64,000 nt of DNA from Cellulomonas sp. URHE0023 (GCF_000688475.1 NZ_JIAN01000005.1:1302001-1366000), one strand, 5' to 3'; positions 15,053 through 23,706 are shown, counted from the stretch's first letter. Program-made: numbers and translations. Notes: generated from the sequence alone by a model not told the origin.

Positions 15053-15979
15053 GTGATCGCTCCCGTCATCTCCGCCGCCGGTCTGACCAAGCGCTTCGGG
15101 GAGTTCACCGCTGTCGACGGCATCGACTTCGAGGTGCCGGCGGGAGAGTCGTTCGGACTGCTGGGGCCCAACGGGGCAGGCAAGTCGACCACCATGCGGA
15201 TGATCGGGGCCGTCTCGGCGCGTACGGCCGGAGACCTGCGGGTGCTCGGCCGGGACCCTGACACGCACGGCCCCGAGATCCGGTCGCTGCTCGGCGTGGT
15301 GCCGCAGGAGGACAACCTCGACACCGAGCTCAGCGTGCGAGACAACCTCATCATCTACGGCCGCTACTTCGGGATCCCCCGCGCGACGTGCCGGTCCCGG
15401 GCGGACGAGCTGCTCACCTTCGCGCAGCTCGATGACAAGCGGACCGCCAAGGTCGACGACCTGTCGGGTGGGATGAAGCGGCGGCTGACCATCGCCCGCG
15501 CTCTGATCAACGAGCCGCGCATCCTCATGCTCGACGAGCCGACCACCGGCCTCGACCCGCAGGCGCGGCACGTGCTGTGGGACCGCCTGTTCCGGCTGAA
15601 GGAGCGCGGCACCACCCTTGTGCTCACCACGCACTACATGGACGAGGCCGAACAGCTCTGCGACCGGCTCGTCGTCGTGGACAAGGGCCGGATCATGGCC
15701 GAGGGAAGCCCTGCGCGGCTGATCCGTGAGTACTCGACCCGAGAGGTGGTGGAGCTGCGGTTCGGGTCGGAGCACAACGCGTCCGCCGCCGAGCGGATGA
15801 CGGGACTGACCGAACGTATGGAGCTGCTGCCCGACCGCGTCCTGCTGTACGCCGACGACGGGGAGGCGGTGCTCGAGCGCGTGAACCACCTCGGTCTGCA
15901 CCCGACCACCAGCCTGGTGCGCCGCGCGAGCCTCGAGGACGTGTTCCTGCGGTTGACGGGACGGAGCCTGATCGAATGA
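15053..15979 (+). CDS. ABC-2 type exporter, ATP-binding subunit (NodI/DrrA-like)
   Basis: A 308-aa ATPase. Walker A GPNGAGKST is at 38-46, the Q-loop in VVPQEDNLDTELSVRDNL, the signature LSGGMKRRLTIARAL, Walker B ILMLDEPTTGLDP and the switch His in LTTHYMDEAEQL. The C-terminal region (REVVELRFGSE onward) is the short accessory domain typical of the NodI/DrrA group. It energises the two permeases that follow (overlaps of four bases and one base). The group includes lipooligosaccharide, antibiotic and heme exporters; the substrate cannot be read from sequence. GTG 15053 is chosen because codons further upstream (to 14846) lie antisense inside the GNAT gene. Confidence 0.9.
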   Translation: MIAPVISAAGLTKRFGEFTAVDGIDFEVPAGESFGLLGPNGAGKSTTMRMIGAVSARTAGDLRVLGRDPDTHGPEIRSLLGVVPQEDNLDTELSVRDNLIIYGRYFGIPRATCRSRADELLTFAQLDDKRTAKVDDLSGGMKRRLTIARALINEPRILMLDEPTTGLDPQARHVLWDRLFRLKERGTTLVLTTHYMDEAEQLCDRLVVVDKGRIMAEGSPARLIREYSTREVVELRFGSEHNASAAERMTGLTERMELLPDRVLLYADDGEAVLERVNHLGLHPTTSLVRRASLEDVFLRLTGRSLIE

Positions 15980-16803
15980 CGGACCCTGACCTGACGACGA
16001 TGACGCATGAGACCAGGGCCCGGCGGTTCGGTATCTGGTACGTCGCGGAGCACCAGCTGCGCGGCATGCGGGCCTACGCCTGGACCATCGTCATGACCGG
16101 CCTCGGCAGCCCGTTGCTCTACCTGCTCGGGATCGGGCTGGGCCTGGCGACGTTCCTGGACCAGTCGATCGCCGACGGCGCTGACGGGCCGGTCAGCTAC
16201 CTGTTCTTCGTGGCGCCCGCACTTCTCGCGACGTCCGCCGTGACCGTCTCGACCGACGAGTTCACGTTCACGGTGATGGCCGGCTTCAAGTGGCGCCGCC
16301 TCTTCTGGGGCATGAACGCCTCCCCGGTGGAGCCGGGACAAATCGCGTCCGGTCTCATCCTTTCCGTGTTCTTCCGGATGATCTTCACGACCACCGCCTA
16401 CTACGTGCTGATGGTCGCGTTCGGTGCTGTCGGGGACCCGTGGGGCGCCGCGTGGATGCCGCTGGTCGGTGTGCTGGGCGGGATGGCGTTCGGGCTGCCG
16501 CTCATGGCCTACTCGGCGTCGATCACGCAGGACAAGGGACAGTTCGCGCTGGTCAACCGGTTCATCTTCACGCCGCTGTTCCTGTTCTCGGGGACGTTCT
16601 TCCCGCTGGCCACGCTCCCGCTGTGGCTGCAGTGGATCGGCTGGATCTCGCCGCTGTGGCACGCATCGGAGATCGGACGGTCGCTCTCGTACGGGCTGCC
16701 GCCGGGGTCGTGGCCGGTCGTGTGGCACTACGCGGTGCTGGTCGCGTACGTGGTGACGGGTTGGGTGCTCGCACACCGGGTCTTCCGACGGAGGCTGCGC
16801 TGA
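15976..16803 (+). CDS. ABC-2 type permease (NodJ-like), subunit 1
   Basis: A 275-aa integral membrane protein with about six hydrophobic segments, beginning after the cytoplasmic stretch RRFGIWYVAEHQLRGMRAYAW. FIFTPLFLFSGTFFPLATLPLWLQWIGWISPLWHASEIGRS is the conserved C-terminal region of ABC-2/NodJ permeases. ATGA overlap with the ATPase gene and a one-base overlap with the second permease indicate a three-gene operon coding a heterodimeric exporter. Confidence 0.88.
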   Translation: MTDPDLTTMTHETRARRFGIWYVAEHQLRGMRAYAWTIVMTGLGSPLLYLLGIGLGLATFLDQSIADGADGPVSYLFFVAPALLATSAVTVSTDEFTFTVMAGFKWRRLFWGMNASPVEPGQIASGLILSVFFRMIFTTTAYYVLMVAFGAVGDPWGAAWMPLVGVLGGMAFGLPLMAYSASITQDKGQFALVNRFIFTPLFLFSGTFFPLATLPLWLQWIGWISPLWHASEIGRSLSYGLPPGSWPVVWHYAVLVAYVVTGWVLAHRVFRRRLR

Positions 16804-17621
16804 TGGCGGTCGACGTCGAGGTCCGTCGCCGGCCGGGCAGCGTAGGGGCGCTCTACGCCCGCAACGCGCGGTCGGTGGTGGCGCGCGGGATGCAGGCGAC
16901 TCGCAGCACCAACTGGCCCGTGATGCTCTCCGGGTTCTTCGAGCCGGTGTTCTACCTGTTCGCCATGGGGATCGGTCTCGGCACGTACATCGGCGACGTC
17001 GAGCTGCCCTCGGGTGCGTCGGTCCCCTACGCCGCGTACATCGCGCCCGCGCTCATGGCGGTGAGCGCGATGAACGGTGCGGTGTACGACTCCACCTGGA
17101 ACGTGTTCTTCAAGATGCACTACGGCAAGCTCTACGACGCGATGCTCACCACGTCGCTCGGGCCGCTGGACGTCGCGTTCGGCGAGATCACCATCGCGCT
17201 GATCCGCGGCGGTGCGTACGCGGTCGGGTTCCTCACTGTCATGCAGGTGATGGGCCTGAACCTGGCCTGGTCAGCCGTGCTGGCCGTCCCGGCCGTCCTG
17301 CTCGTGGCCTTCGGGTTCGCGAGCCTGGGGATGGCGGTGACGAGCTACCTGAAGACCTTCCAGCAGATGGACTGGATCAACTTCGTCATGCTCCCGATGT
17401 TCCTGTTCTCGGCCACGTTCTACCCGGTGACCGTTTACCCGGGCTGGTTGCAGGGCATCATCAAGGCGCTGCCGCTCTACCAGGCGGTCGAGCTGGTGCG
17501 AGGGCTGACGCTGGGCGTGCTCGACCAGGCGATGCTCGTGCACGTCGCGTACTTCGCCGTGCTGGTGGCGCTGGGGCTGACGTTCACGACCAGGCGCCTG
17601 CGCGCCCTGTTCCTCGGGTGA
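16803..17621 (+). CDS. ABC-2 type permease (NodJ-like), subunit 2
   Basis: A 272-aa paralogue of the preceding permease with the same six-segment layout: a cytoplasmic N-terminus, GFFEPVFYLFAMGIGLGTYI, and near the end MLPMFLFSATFYPVTVYPGWLQGIIKALPLYQAVELVRGL, the ABC-2 C-terminal motif. ATG 16803 overlaps the previous stop by one base (TGATG); in-frame codons further upstream belong to the first permease in another frame. Together with 15053-16803 it forms an exporter of unknown cargo. Confidence 0.88.
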   Translation: MAVDVEVRRRPGSVGALYARNARSVVARGMQATRSTNWPVMLSGFFEPVFYLFAMGIGLGTYIGDVELPSGASVPYAAYIAPALMAVSAMNGAVYDSTWNVFFKMHYGKLYDAMLTTSLGPLDVAFGEITIALIRGGAYAVGFLTVMQVMGLNLAWSAVLAVPAVLLVAFGFASLGMAVTSYLKTFQQMDWINFVMLPMFLFSATFYPVTVYPGWLQGIIKALPLYQAVELVRGLTLGVLDQAMLVHVAYFAVLVALGLTFTTRRLRALFLG

Positions 17622-17680
17622 TGTGCGACGGCAGATGGACTGCTCGGCCGGGCGCGGACCTGCACCGTTAGGATCGTGCA

Positions 17681-18301
17681 GTGATCGGGATCATCGACTA
17701 CCGCACCGGGAACTCCCAGAGCGTCGCCTACGCACTCGGCCACCTCGGAGTCCCGCACAAGCTGGTGACCAAGCCGTCCGAGTGCGACGACATCGACAAG
17801 TACGTCCTCCCGGGTGTCGGCTCCGCGGGAGTGACCATGGAGTCCCTGGCGCACGACGGCTGGGTGGGTCACCTGACCGACAAGGTGCTGGGCGACGGTC
17901 AGGGCTTCCTCGGCGTGTGCGTCGGGTTGCAGGTGCTGTTCGAGCACAGCGCCGAGGACGACCAGGAGTGCCTCGGCTGGATCAAGGGCACGGTGCAGCA
18001 GTTCGACAACACCGAGGTCCGGGTCCCGCACATGGGCTGGAACACGGTCGACGTCCGCGGTGAGCACCCTTTCGCCCAGTCGTTCACTCCCGGCGGCTAC
18101 TACTACTTCGTCAACTCCTACTACGCGGTCCCGACGGACTCCGCAGCGCTCGTCGGGGTGACCACCTACGGTCAGCCGTTCGCCGCCGCGGTCGCGCAGG
18201 GCAACATCATGGCGACGCAGTTCCACACCGAGAAGAGCGCGCGGGCCGGCCTGCAGGTGCTCAAGGCGTTCTGCGACCTGGAGGTTCCCGTTGCTGGCTA
18301 A
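17681..18301 (+). CDS. hisH: HisH-like glutamine amidotransferase subunit
   Basis: A 206-aa class I glutaminase of the HisH type. The nucleophile Cys80 is in GFLGVCVGLQVLF; the His/Glu pair is in MATQFHTEKS; the oxyanion region YVLPGVGSAG is present. HisH releases ammonia that HisF uses to make IGP and AICAR in histidine synthesis. The protein differs noticeably from usual actinobacterial HisH (RTGNSQSVAYAL in place of the common GSGNLRS start), and its HisF partner has lost key residues, so a non-histidine role is possible. GTG start at 17681. No other his genes lie nearby. Confidence 0.8.
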   Translation: MIGIIDYRTGNSQSVAYALGHLGVPHKLVTKPSECDDIDKYVLPGVGSAGVTMESLAHDGWVGHLTDKVLGDGQGFLGVCVGLQVLFEHSAEDDQECLGWIKGTVQQFDNTEVRVPHMGWNTVDVRGEHPFAQSFTPGGYYYFVNSYYAVPTDSAALVGVTTYGQPFAAAVAQGNIMATQFHTEKSARAGLQVLKAFCDLEVPVAG

Positions 18302-19085
18302 CCGGCTGATCGCCTGCTTCGACGTCAAGGACGGGCGCGTCACCAAGGCCCAGCAGTTCCAGGACAACATCGACGTCGGCGACCCCGCGGAGCTCGCCGA
18401 CCGGCTCTACCGGGACGACGTCGACGAGATTGTCACGTACGACATCATGGCGAGCGCGCAGAAGCGCCAGATCGACCTCGACATGGTCCGCAGGATCGCG
18501 CACCGCACGTTCGTCCCGCTGACCGTGGGTGGGGGCATCCGCTCGCTCGAGGACATGCACCTGGTGCTGCGGGCCGGCGCCGAGAAGATCAGCATCGACT
18601 CGATGGCCGTGCGCAAGCCCGAGATCATCACGCAGGGCTCCAAGGAGTTCGGGCGGCAGTGCATCGTGCTGAGCATGCAGGTCAAGCGCGTGGAGAAGAC
18701 CGCGAGCATCCCCAGCGGCTACGAGATCGCGATCGACGGCGCCCGCACCTTCACCGGCATGGACGCGGTCGAGTGGGCGCGGCGCGGCCAGGACCTCGGC
18801 GCCGGTGAGATCGTCGTGAACAGCATCGACCGTGACGGCACGGGTGAGGGCTACGACCTGGAGATCACCGGGCTGATCACCGAGGCGGTGTCCCTGCCGG
18901 TCATCGCGTCCGGGGGTGCCGGCCGGATCAGCCACGTGAGCGACGCGTTCGGGATCGGCGCCACCGGGGCCATCGTCAGCTCGATGCTGTACTCGCCGAG
19001 GGTCGAGCACAACCTGACCGTCGAGGAGATGAAGGAGCAGCTGGGCGAGCTCGGCGAGCGCGTCCGCCCGGTGCACAGCGCCTGA
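18291..19085 (+). CDS. hisF: HisF-like cyclase/synthase subunit with substituted active site
   Basis: A 264-aa TIM barrel clearly aligning to HisF: IACFDVKDGRVTK, YDIMAS, PLTVGGGIRS, SIDRDGTGEGYD and VIASGGAG. Compared by eye with Thermotoga HisF, Asp11, Lys19 and Asp51 are kept, but Asp130 (general acid) is Gln (LSMQVKR), Thr171 is Asn, Asn103 is Asp and Gly20 is Ala. A standard PRFAR cyclase would not be expected to tolerate the Asp130 change. It starts at TTG 18291 with GGAGG six bases upstream and overlaps hisH by 11 bases, so the two are co-translated. Either a second ammonia-channelling synthase or a divergent histidine enzyme. Confidence 0.75.
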   Translation: MLANRLIACFDVKDGRVTKAQQFQDNIDVGDPAELADRLYRDDVDEIVTYDIMASAQKRQIDLDMVRRIAHRTFVPLTVGGGIRSLEDMHLVLRAGAEKISIDSMAVRKPEIITQGSKEFGRQCIVLSMQVKRVEKTASIPSGYEIAIDGARTFTGMDAVEWARRGQDLGAGEIVVNSIDRDGTGEGYDLEITGLITEAVSLPVIASGGAGRISHVSDAFGIGATGAIVSSMLYSPRVEHNLTVEEMKEQLGELGERVRPVHSA

Positions 19086-19102
19086 GCTGTCCCAGACGTA
19101 GG

Positions 19103-19134
19103 ACGACCCCCGGTCCGACGGGCCCGGGGGTCGT
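19103..19134. terminator. Bidirectional rho-independent-type terminator
   Basis: Perfect 11-bp stem ACGACCCCCGG (19103-19113) / CCGGGGGTCGT (19124-19134) with a 10-base loop, between the convergent hisF-like gene and the gene at 19149-20000. There is no T-run, as is common in high-GC actinobacteria. Confidence 0.8.
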
Positions 19135-19148
19135 TCCGCGTTCAGTGG

Positions 19149-20000
19149 TCAGACCTCGTCGGCCTTCTCCTGCACATCGTCCTCGGCGGCCGGCTCAGCG
19201 GGCTTGGCCGGGCGTCGCGTGACCTTCTTGGTGGTCTCGGCCACCTTCTCGGTCAGGTCCTCGGTGGCGTCGGCGACCTTCTCACCGAGCGCACCGGCGG
19301 CGTCGCTGACCTTGCCGGCAGCCTTGCGCGCACCCGCGACCGCAGTGCCCGCGGCCTCGCCGACGGCGTCCGCGGCGTCCGCGACCCGGCCGTGCACGTC
19401 GCTGGACTCGACGGGCTCCCAGGGCTCCGCCCACGGGTCGACGGTCGAGCGGGACCGGCTCCAGGCGACCACACCCGCGCCGATGGCGACGAGCGCGGTG
19501 ACCAGCCAGAACACCTTGGCGCCGGTGTGGCGCTTCTTGGTCTTCTCCGCCGCGGCAGCGGAGACGGCCGCGCTGGCGACCGCTGCCTTGTCAGCCGCGA
19601 TGTCCGCGGCCTTCTCGGCGAGCTCCCCCGCCTTGAACGCCGCCTGGTGCAGCGCCTCGACGACCTTGGGCAGCACGTCGTCGACAAGCTTGTCGTGCGC
19701 GTTGTCGATCGCCGGGCCCGCGGCGTCAGCGGCGGCCTCGACCTTGGGCGCTGCCGCCTTCAGCGACTCCTTGTAGGCGTGCTCGAGGCGCGGCACGAGC
19801 CAGTCGACGAACGCTTCCACACGCGGAGCGGTCCAGTCCTTGGCCTGCACCGCGGCCTCACCTGCCTTGCCGGCGGCCGCGCTCGCGGTCCCCTTCGCCT
19901 GGTTCGCGGCGTCGGCGATCGCGGCGCCCAGGTCGGCTGCCTGGTCCTTGATCTTCTCTGTGTCAACGTCGATCTTCGGGCGGCTCTTCGTGAAGGGCAT
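19149..20000 (-). CDS. Ala/Lys-rich membrane-anchored protein of unknown function
   Basis: A 283-aa protein I do not recognise by function. Residues 1-170 are amphipathic helix, rich in Ala, Lys, Asp and Glu, like apolipophorin-type or chaperone-like helical bundles. One membrane segment (KVFWLVTALVAIGAGVVAW, about 175-195) is followed by WAEPWEP and a second Ala/Lys helical tail. Similar proteins are common next to the cyclophilin/rhomboid genes in actinobacteria. ATG 20000 is chosen (GGAGCCCGAC upstream); a longer reading to 20165 would run antisense into ppiA. Conserved hypothetical. Confidence 0.7.
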   Translation of the reverse strand: MPFTKSRPKIDVDTEKIKDQAADLGAAIADAANQAKGTASAAAGKAGEAAVQAKDWTAPRVEAFVDWLVPRLEHAYKESLKAAAPKVEAAADAAGPAIDNAHDKLVDDVLPKVVEALHQAAFKAGELAEKAADIAADKAAVASAAVSAAAAEKTKKRHTGAKVFWLVTALVAIGAGVVAWSRSRSTVDPWAEPWEPVESSDVHGRVADAADAVGEAAGTAVAGARKAAGKVSDAAGALGEKVADATEDLTEKVAETTKKVTRRPAKPAEPAAEDDVQEKADEV

Positions 20001-20130
20001 GTCGGGCTCCGGCTCGTCGGCTGCAGTGAGACCACCACTCTGCCACCGCGCGGGCGCCTGCGCAGGACCGCTGGCCTGCGCATCTGCGGTTGACGGCCGA
20101 CCGCCCGATGGCGCGTGCCAGACTGGTCGC

Positions 20131-20670
20131 ATGTTCGCGACCTTGCACACGACCGCCGGCGACATCCGGATCGAGCTCTACCCAAACCACGCGCCCAAGA
20201 CCGTGGCCAACTTCGTGGGTCTGTCCACAGGTACCCAGGCCTGGACGGACCCGAACACCGGCGCAGAGCGCACCGACCCGCTGTACGCGGGCGTCGTGTT
20301 CCACCGTGTGATCGAGGGCTTCATGATCCAGGGTGGCGACCCTCTGGGCACCGGCCGCGGTGGCCCGGGCTACAACTTCGACGATGAGATCCACCCCGAG
20401 CTCACGTTCAGCGAGCCGTACCTGCTCGCCATGGCCAATGCGGGCAAGCGCCTGGACCCGGTCACGGGCAAGGTCGGCGGCACCAACGGCTCCCAGTTCT
20501 TCATCTCCGTCGGGGCCACCGACTGGCTCAACGGCAAGCACACGATCTTCGGCAAGGTTGCCGACGACGCGAGCCGTGCCGTCGTGGACGCCATCGCGAC
20601 CACGCGGGTGCGGCCGGGTGACCGTCCGGTCGAGGACATCGTCATCGAGTCCATCGCCATCGAGGACTGA
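20131..20670 (+). CDS. ppiA: Peptidyl-prolyl cis-trans isomerase, cyclophilin type
   Basis: A 179-aa cytoplasmic cyclophilin without signal peptide. VVFHRVIEGFMIQGGDP contains the catalytic Arg and Phe, followed by GPGYNFDDEI, LAMANAGK, TNGSQFFISVG, and LNGKHTIFGKV. It speeds prolyl isomerisation in protein folding. It starts at ATG 20131; the codons before it are not cyclophilin-like. It is followed closely by the rhomboid gene, a pairing conserved near oriC in many actinobacteria. Confidence 0.95.
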   Translation: MFATLHTTAGDIRIELYPNHAPKTVANFVGLSTGTQAWTDPNTGAERTDPLYAGVVFHRVIEGFMIQGGDPLGTGRGGPGYNFDDEIHPELTFSEPYLLAMANAGKRLDPVTGKVGGTNGSQFFISVGATDWLNGKHTIFGKVADDASRAVVDAIATTRVRPGDRPVEDIVIESIAIED

Positions 20671-20710
20671 GACCGCCATCAGCGAGAGCTCTCCGGCCGG
20701 CGCGCCGGCC

Positions 20711-21538
20711 GTGCCGCCCGTCTGCCCGCGCCATCCCGACCGGGTGTCGTACGTGCGGTGCCAGCGGTGCGGCCGGCCGACGTGCCCGGAGTGCCAGCGC
20801 CCGGCGGCCGTCGGGATCCAGTGCGTCGACTGCGTCGCGCAGGCTGCGCGCGCCCTCCCGACGCAGCGCTCGGCGCTCGGCGGGGTGATCCGGCCGGGAC
20901 GGCCCGTGGTGACCCTCGCGCTCATCGGTGCGTGCGTCGCCAGCTTCGTGCTGCAGCTGGTGCTGCCCGACTGGACCGCGCGGTGGATCTTCTCTCCGAT
21001 CGCCGGGTACCTGGAGCCCTGGCGGTTCGTGACCGTCGCGTTCCTGCACTCGACGACGAACTACCTGCACATCGTGTTCAACATGGTGGCGCTCTGGTTC
21101 GTCGGGCCGCTGCTCGAGCAGACGCTCGGGCGCGCGCGGTACCTGACGTTGTACCTGCTGAGCGCGGTCGGTGGCTCGGTCGGTTCCGTGCTGCTCGCCG
21201 GGGACCTGCCGGCCATGGCGCAGCTCAGCGTCGGTGCGTCGGGTGCGGTGTTCGGGCTGTTCGGGGCGGCCCTCGTGGTCACGCACCGTCTCGGCGGTGA
21301 CTACCGGGGGATCATCGGTCTGATCGCCATCAACTTCGCGATCGGCTTCGTGGCCGCGGGCATCGCCTGGCAGGCGCACCTCGGCGGGCTCGTCACCGGT
21401 GTGGCGCTCGCCGCGGCCTACGCCTACGCACCCAAGGAGCGCCGGACGGTGGTCGCATTCGCCGCACCGGCCCTCGTGGCTGCCGTGCTCGTCATCGCCG
21501 CGGTGCTGAAGTACCGGTCCTTCGACGTCTTCTTCTGA
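20711..21538 (+). CDS. Rhomboid family intramembrane serine protease with N-terminal zinc-binding motif
   Basis: A 275-aa rhomboid. The N-terminus carries CPRHP, CQRCGRPTCPEC and CVDC, a small zinc-finger-like module seen in actinobacterial rhomboids. Six or seven membrane segments follow, with HIVFN (His120/Asn124 oxyanion side), the nucleophile Ser177 in GASGAVFG and the catalytic His223 in WQAHLGG. It cleaves membrane-spanning substrates, unknown here. Start is uncertain: GTG 20711 is the first ordinary in-frame start after ppiA, but an ATC at 20678, followed by AGCGAG (Ser-Glu), would give a more typical start 11 residues earlier. Confidence 0.88.
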   Translation: MPPVCPRHPDRVSYVRCQRCGRPTCPECQRPAAVGIQCVDCVAQAARALPTQRSALGGVIRPGRPVVTLALIGACVASFVLQLVLPDWTARWIFSPIAGYLEPWRFVTVAFLHSTTNYLHIVFNMVALWFVGPLLEQTLGRARYLTLYLLSAVGGSVGSVLLAGDLPAMAQLSVGASGAVFGLFGAALVVTHRLGGDYRGIIGLIAINFAIGFVAAGIAWQAHLGGLVTGVALAAAYAYAPKERRTVVAFAAPALVAAVLVIAAVLKYRSFDVFF

Positions 21539-21613
21539 CGCGATCTGACGCCGACGGGCGAAGTTACACGGCTGTAGTTATCCACAGGCTTGTGCACTCC
21601 TGGGGACGACGAA

Positions 21614-21637
21614 GGCGCCGTCCACATGGACGGCGCC
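21614..21637. terminator. Hairpin terminator between rhomboid gene and crgA
   Basis: Perfect 10-bp stem GGCGCCGTCC / GGACGGCGCC with an ACAT loop, between two convergent genes, so it probably works both ways. Confidence 0.82.
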
Positions 21638-21653
21638 CCCGGAGAGCAGCTGG

Positions 21654-21902
21654 TCAGCGCCAGCGCGTTGTCATGCCGAAGCCCGCGATGATGAAGACGA
21701 AGCCGATGAGCAGGTTCCACTGCGAGATGCCCGGGATCGGGTACTGGGACTGCGTCAGGTAGGTGACGACGACCCAGAGGAGCCCCACGACCATCAGGGT
21801 GAGCATGACCGGGACGAACCACGGCGGGTTCACCTTCGGGCCGGATGACTTCGCGGGCGGCGGGATGTACGCCGCCTTCTTGCGTGAGCTCGACTCGGGC
21901 AC
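21654..21902 (-). CDS. crgA: Cell division protein CrgA
   Basis: An 82-aa protein with two membrane segments (about 28-48 and 62-79). The start MPESSSRKKAAYIPPP, the VNPPWFVPVMLTLMVVGLLW segment and the end IAGFGMTTRWR match the CrgA/UPF0233 family exactly in layout. CrgA acts at the septum with FtsZ, FtsQ, FtsI and PBPs in actinobacteria. Monocistronic and divergent from the DUF881-sortase-pabA operon, its standard position near pknB. Confidence 0.95.
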   Translation of the reverse strand: MPESSSRKKAAYIPPPAKSSGPKVNPPWFVPVMLTLMVVGLLWVVVTYLTQSQYPIPGISQWNLLIGFVFIIAGFGMTTRWR

Positions 21903-22107
21903 GTCGGGGCCTCCTGTCCAACGGTGCGTGGCGTTCAGACCACGGGGAGACCGGGCGGTTCACGTCTCGGTCGGCGGGCGGGCGATCATTGGTACGCCGA
22001 GCCCCGCATCGTCACGGAGCCCGCGCATCGTGACCTAGCGTAGTGCGCGCCAGCGTGTGTCCCTCACGGGCGCTCTGGCGCCCGCCTTACCTGCCGTAGG
22101 AGCCGAC

Positions 22108-22944
22108 GTGACCGAGCACCCGCACCGGGCCCGGCGCTTCATCGCGCGCGGAACCCTGTCGGTCGCGCTCGTGCTGGCGCTCTCGGGTGCGCTGTTCGCC
22201 GCGAACGCCAAGCTCGCGCACGGGTCGGGGGAGCGGCACCCGCAGGACCTGGCCGACCTGACGAGGGTCGAGGAGAAGCGCGTCGAGCGGCTCTCTGCCG
22301 AGGTCGACGGCCTGCACTCGGACGTGTTCGGGCTGACGACGCAGGAGAACGCGGAGTCGGGGAACGACGTCGGTGAACCCAGCGTCGGGTACGCGGTCGA
22401 GGGTGGGCTGGTGCCCGTGCAGGGCCCAGGTCTCACCATCCGGCTGAACGACGCGCCGGTCGACTCCCCTCGTCGCGGCGACGTCAGCCCGGACGTCCTC
22501 GTCGTGCACCAGCAGGACATCCAGGCCGTGATGAACGCGCTCTGGGCCGGTGGTGCCGAGGCGATGGAGATCATGGACCAGCGGATCATCTCGACGAGCG
22601 CGATCCACTGCGTCGGGAACGTCCTGCGCCTCAACGGCCGGATCTACTCGCCGCCCTACGACGTCCGGGCCATCGGAGACCCTTACCGGATGCGGCACGC
22701 GCTGGCGGTGTCGAGCGCCGTCCAGGCGTACGTCCGCGCCGCCGACGACGTCGGCCTGGGCTGGTCGGTCTCGGAGTCGAGCCCGTCGTCGCCGCTCAAG
22801 CTCTCGGCCTACTCGGGGTCGACGGACCTGCAGGCGGCCGAGGTGCCCGAAGGTACCGAGATCCTGCCCGGTCTCGACGAGGCCGAGTCGCGTGAGCGCG
22901 ACGAGTCCAGCCGCGCACGGGCACGCGCGACGGAGACTCCGTGA
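22108..22944 (+). CDS. DUF881 family membrane protein
   Basis: A 278-aa protein with one N-terminal membrane segment (about 15-33), a coiled-coil-like stretch (DLADLTRVEEKRVERLSAEV) and an extracytoplasmic DUF881 domain with GLTIRLNDAP, VVHQQDIQAVMNALWAGGAEAM, DQRII and GRIYSPPY. DUF881 proteins are conserved in Gram-positive bacteria next to division and envelope genes, and their biochemical role is not settled. GTG 22108 with TAGGAG upstream. The ATGA-type overlap with the sortase gene suggests that they act together at the cell surface. Confidence 0.85.
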   Translation: MTEHPHRARRFIARGTLSVALVLALSGALFAANAKLAHGSGERHPQDLADLTRVEEKRVERLSAEVDGLHSDVFGLTTQENAESGNDVGEPSVGYAVEGGLVPVQGPGLTIRLNDAPVDSPRRGDVSPDVLVVHQQDIQAVMNALWAGGAEAMEIMDQRIISTSAIHCVGNVLRLNGRIYSPPYDVRAIGDPYRMRHALAVSSAVQAYVRAADDVGLGWSVSESSPSSPLKLSAYSGSTDLQAAEVPEGTEILPGLDEAESRERDESSRARARATETP

Positions 22945-23693
22945 GTCGGGCACGCAACGCGGTATACAGCACGGTCGGGGTGATCGGTGAGCTTCTCATC
23001 ACCGTCGGCGTCCTGCTGTTCGCCTTCCTGGTCTGGCAGCTGTGGTGGACCGACGTCGTCGGCAACCGGGCGCAGGCGCAGATCGTCGCCGAGCTGCCGT
23101 TCGAACCCGTCCCGTCACCCACCCCGTCCGGGGGCACGACCGCCCCGGTGATCGCTCCACCGCGCCACGACGCGCCACCCGTGATGGCCGAGCCACCGCA
23201 TGCGACCACCTTCGCGACGATCCAGGTCCCACGCTGGGACGGCGAGCCGGAACGCCCGATCAGCCAGGGCACCGACCGTGCCACCGTGCTCGACGACCTC
23301 GGCATCGGCCACTACGACGGCACCGCGATGCCGGGCGACGTGGGCAACTTCGCGATCGCGGGCCACCGCACCACCTACGCGAAGCCGTTCAACAGGATCG
23401 CCGAGCTGAAGGAAGGCGACCCGCTCGTCATCCGGACGACGGACAACATCTGGTACGTGTACCGCGTGACGTCGACGCAGATCGTCGACCCGTCCGACGT
23501 CCAGGTCATCGCACCCGTCCCCGGGGAACCCGGTGCGACGCCGACGGAGCGCATGATCACCTTGACCACGTGCCACCCGATGTTCTCGGCGCGCGAGCGC
23601 TACATCGTGCACGGTGTGCTGGACTACTGGGCACCGACGACGGACGGGATTCCCGCCGAGCTGATTTCCGCCCCCGCAGGTGGCGCATCATGA
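22941..23693 (+). CDS. srtE: Class E sortase
   Basis: A 250-aa transpeptidase with one N-terminal membrane segment (about 10-34), a Pro/Ser/Thr-rich linker (55-90) and a sortase domain. The catalytic triad is visible: His142 in AIAGHRTTY, Cys211 in TLTTCHPMF and Arg218/220 in SARERYIVHG. Class E sortases of actinobacteria anchor proteins with LAxTG-type signals. It overlaps DUF881 by GTGA and is followed by a 52-aa membrane protein, the normal arrangement near pknB. Confidence 0.93.
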   Translation: MSRARNAVYSTVGVIGELLITVGVLLFAFLVWQLWWTDVVGNRAQAQIVAELPFEPVPSPTPSGGTTAPVIAPPRHDAPPVMAEPPHATTFATIQVPRWDGEPERPISQGTDRATVLDDLGIGHYDGTAMPGDVGNFAIAGHRTTYAKPFNRIAELKEGDPLVIRTTDNIWYVYRVTSTQIVDPSDVQVIAPVPGEPGATPTERMITLTTCHPMFSARERYIVHGVLDYWAPTTDGIPAELISAPAGGAS

Positions 23694-23706
23694 TGGGAGG
23701 CCGCTG

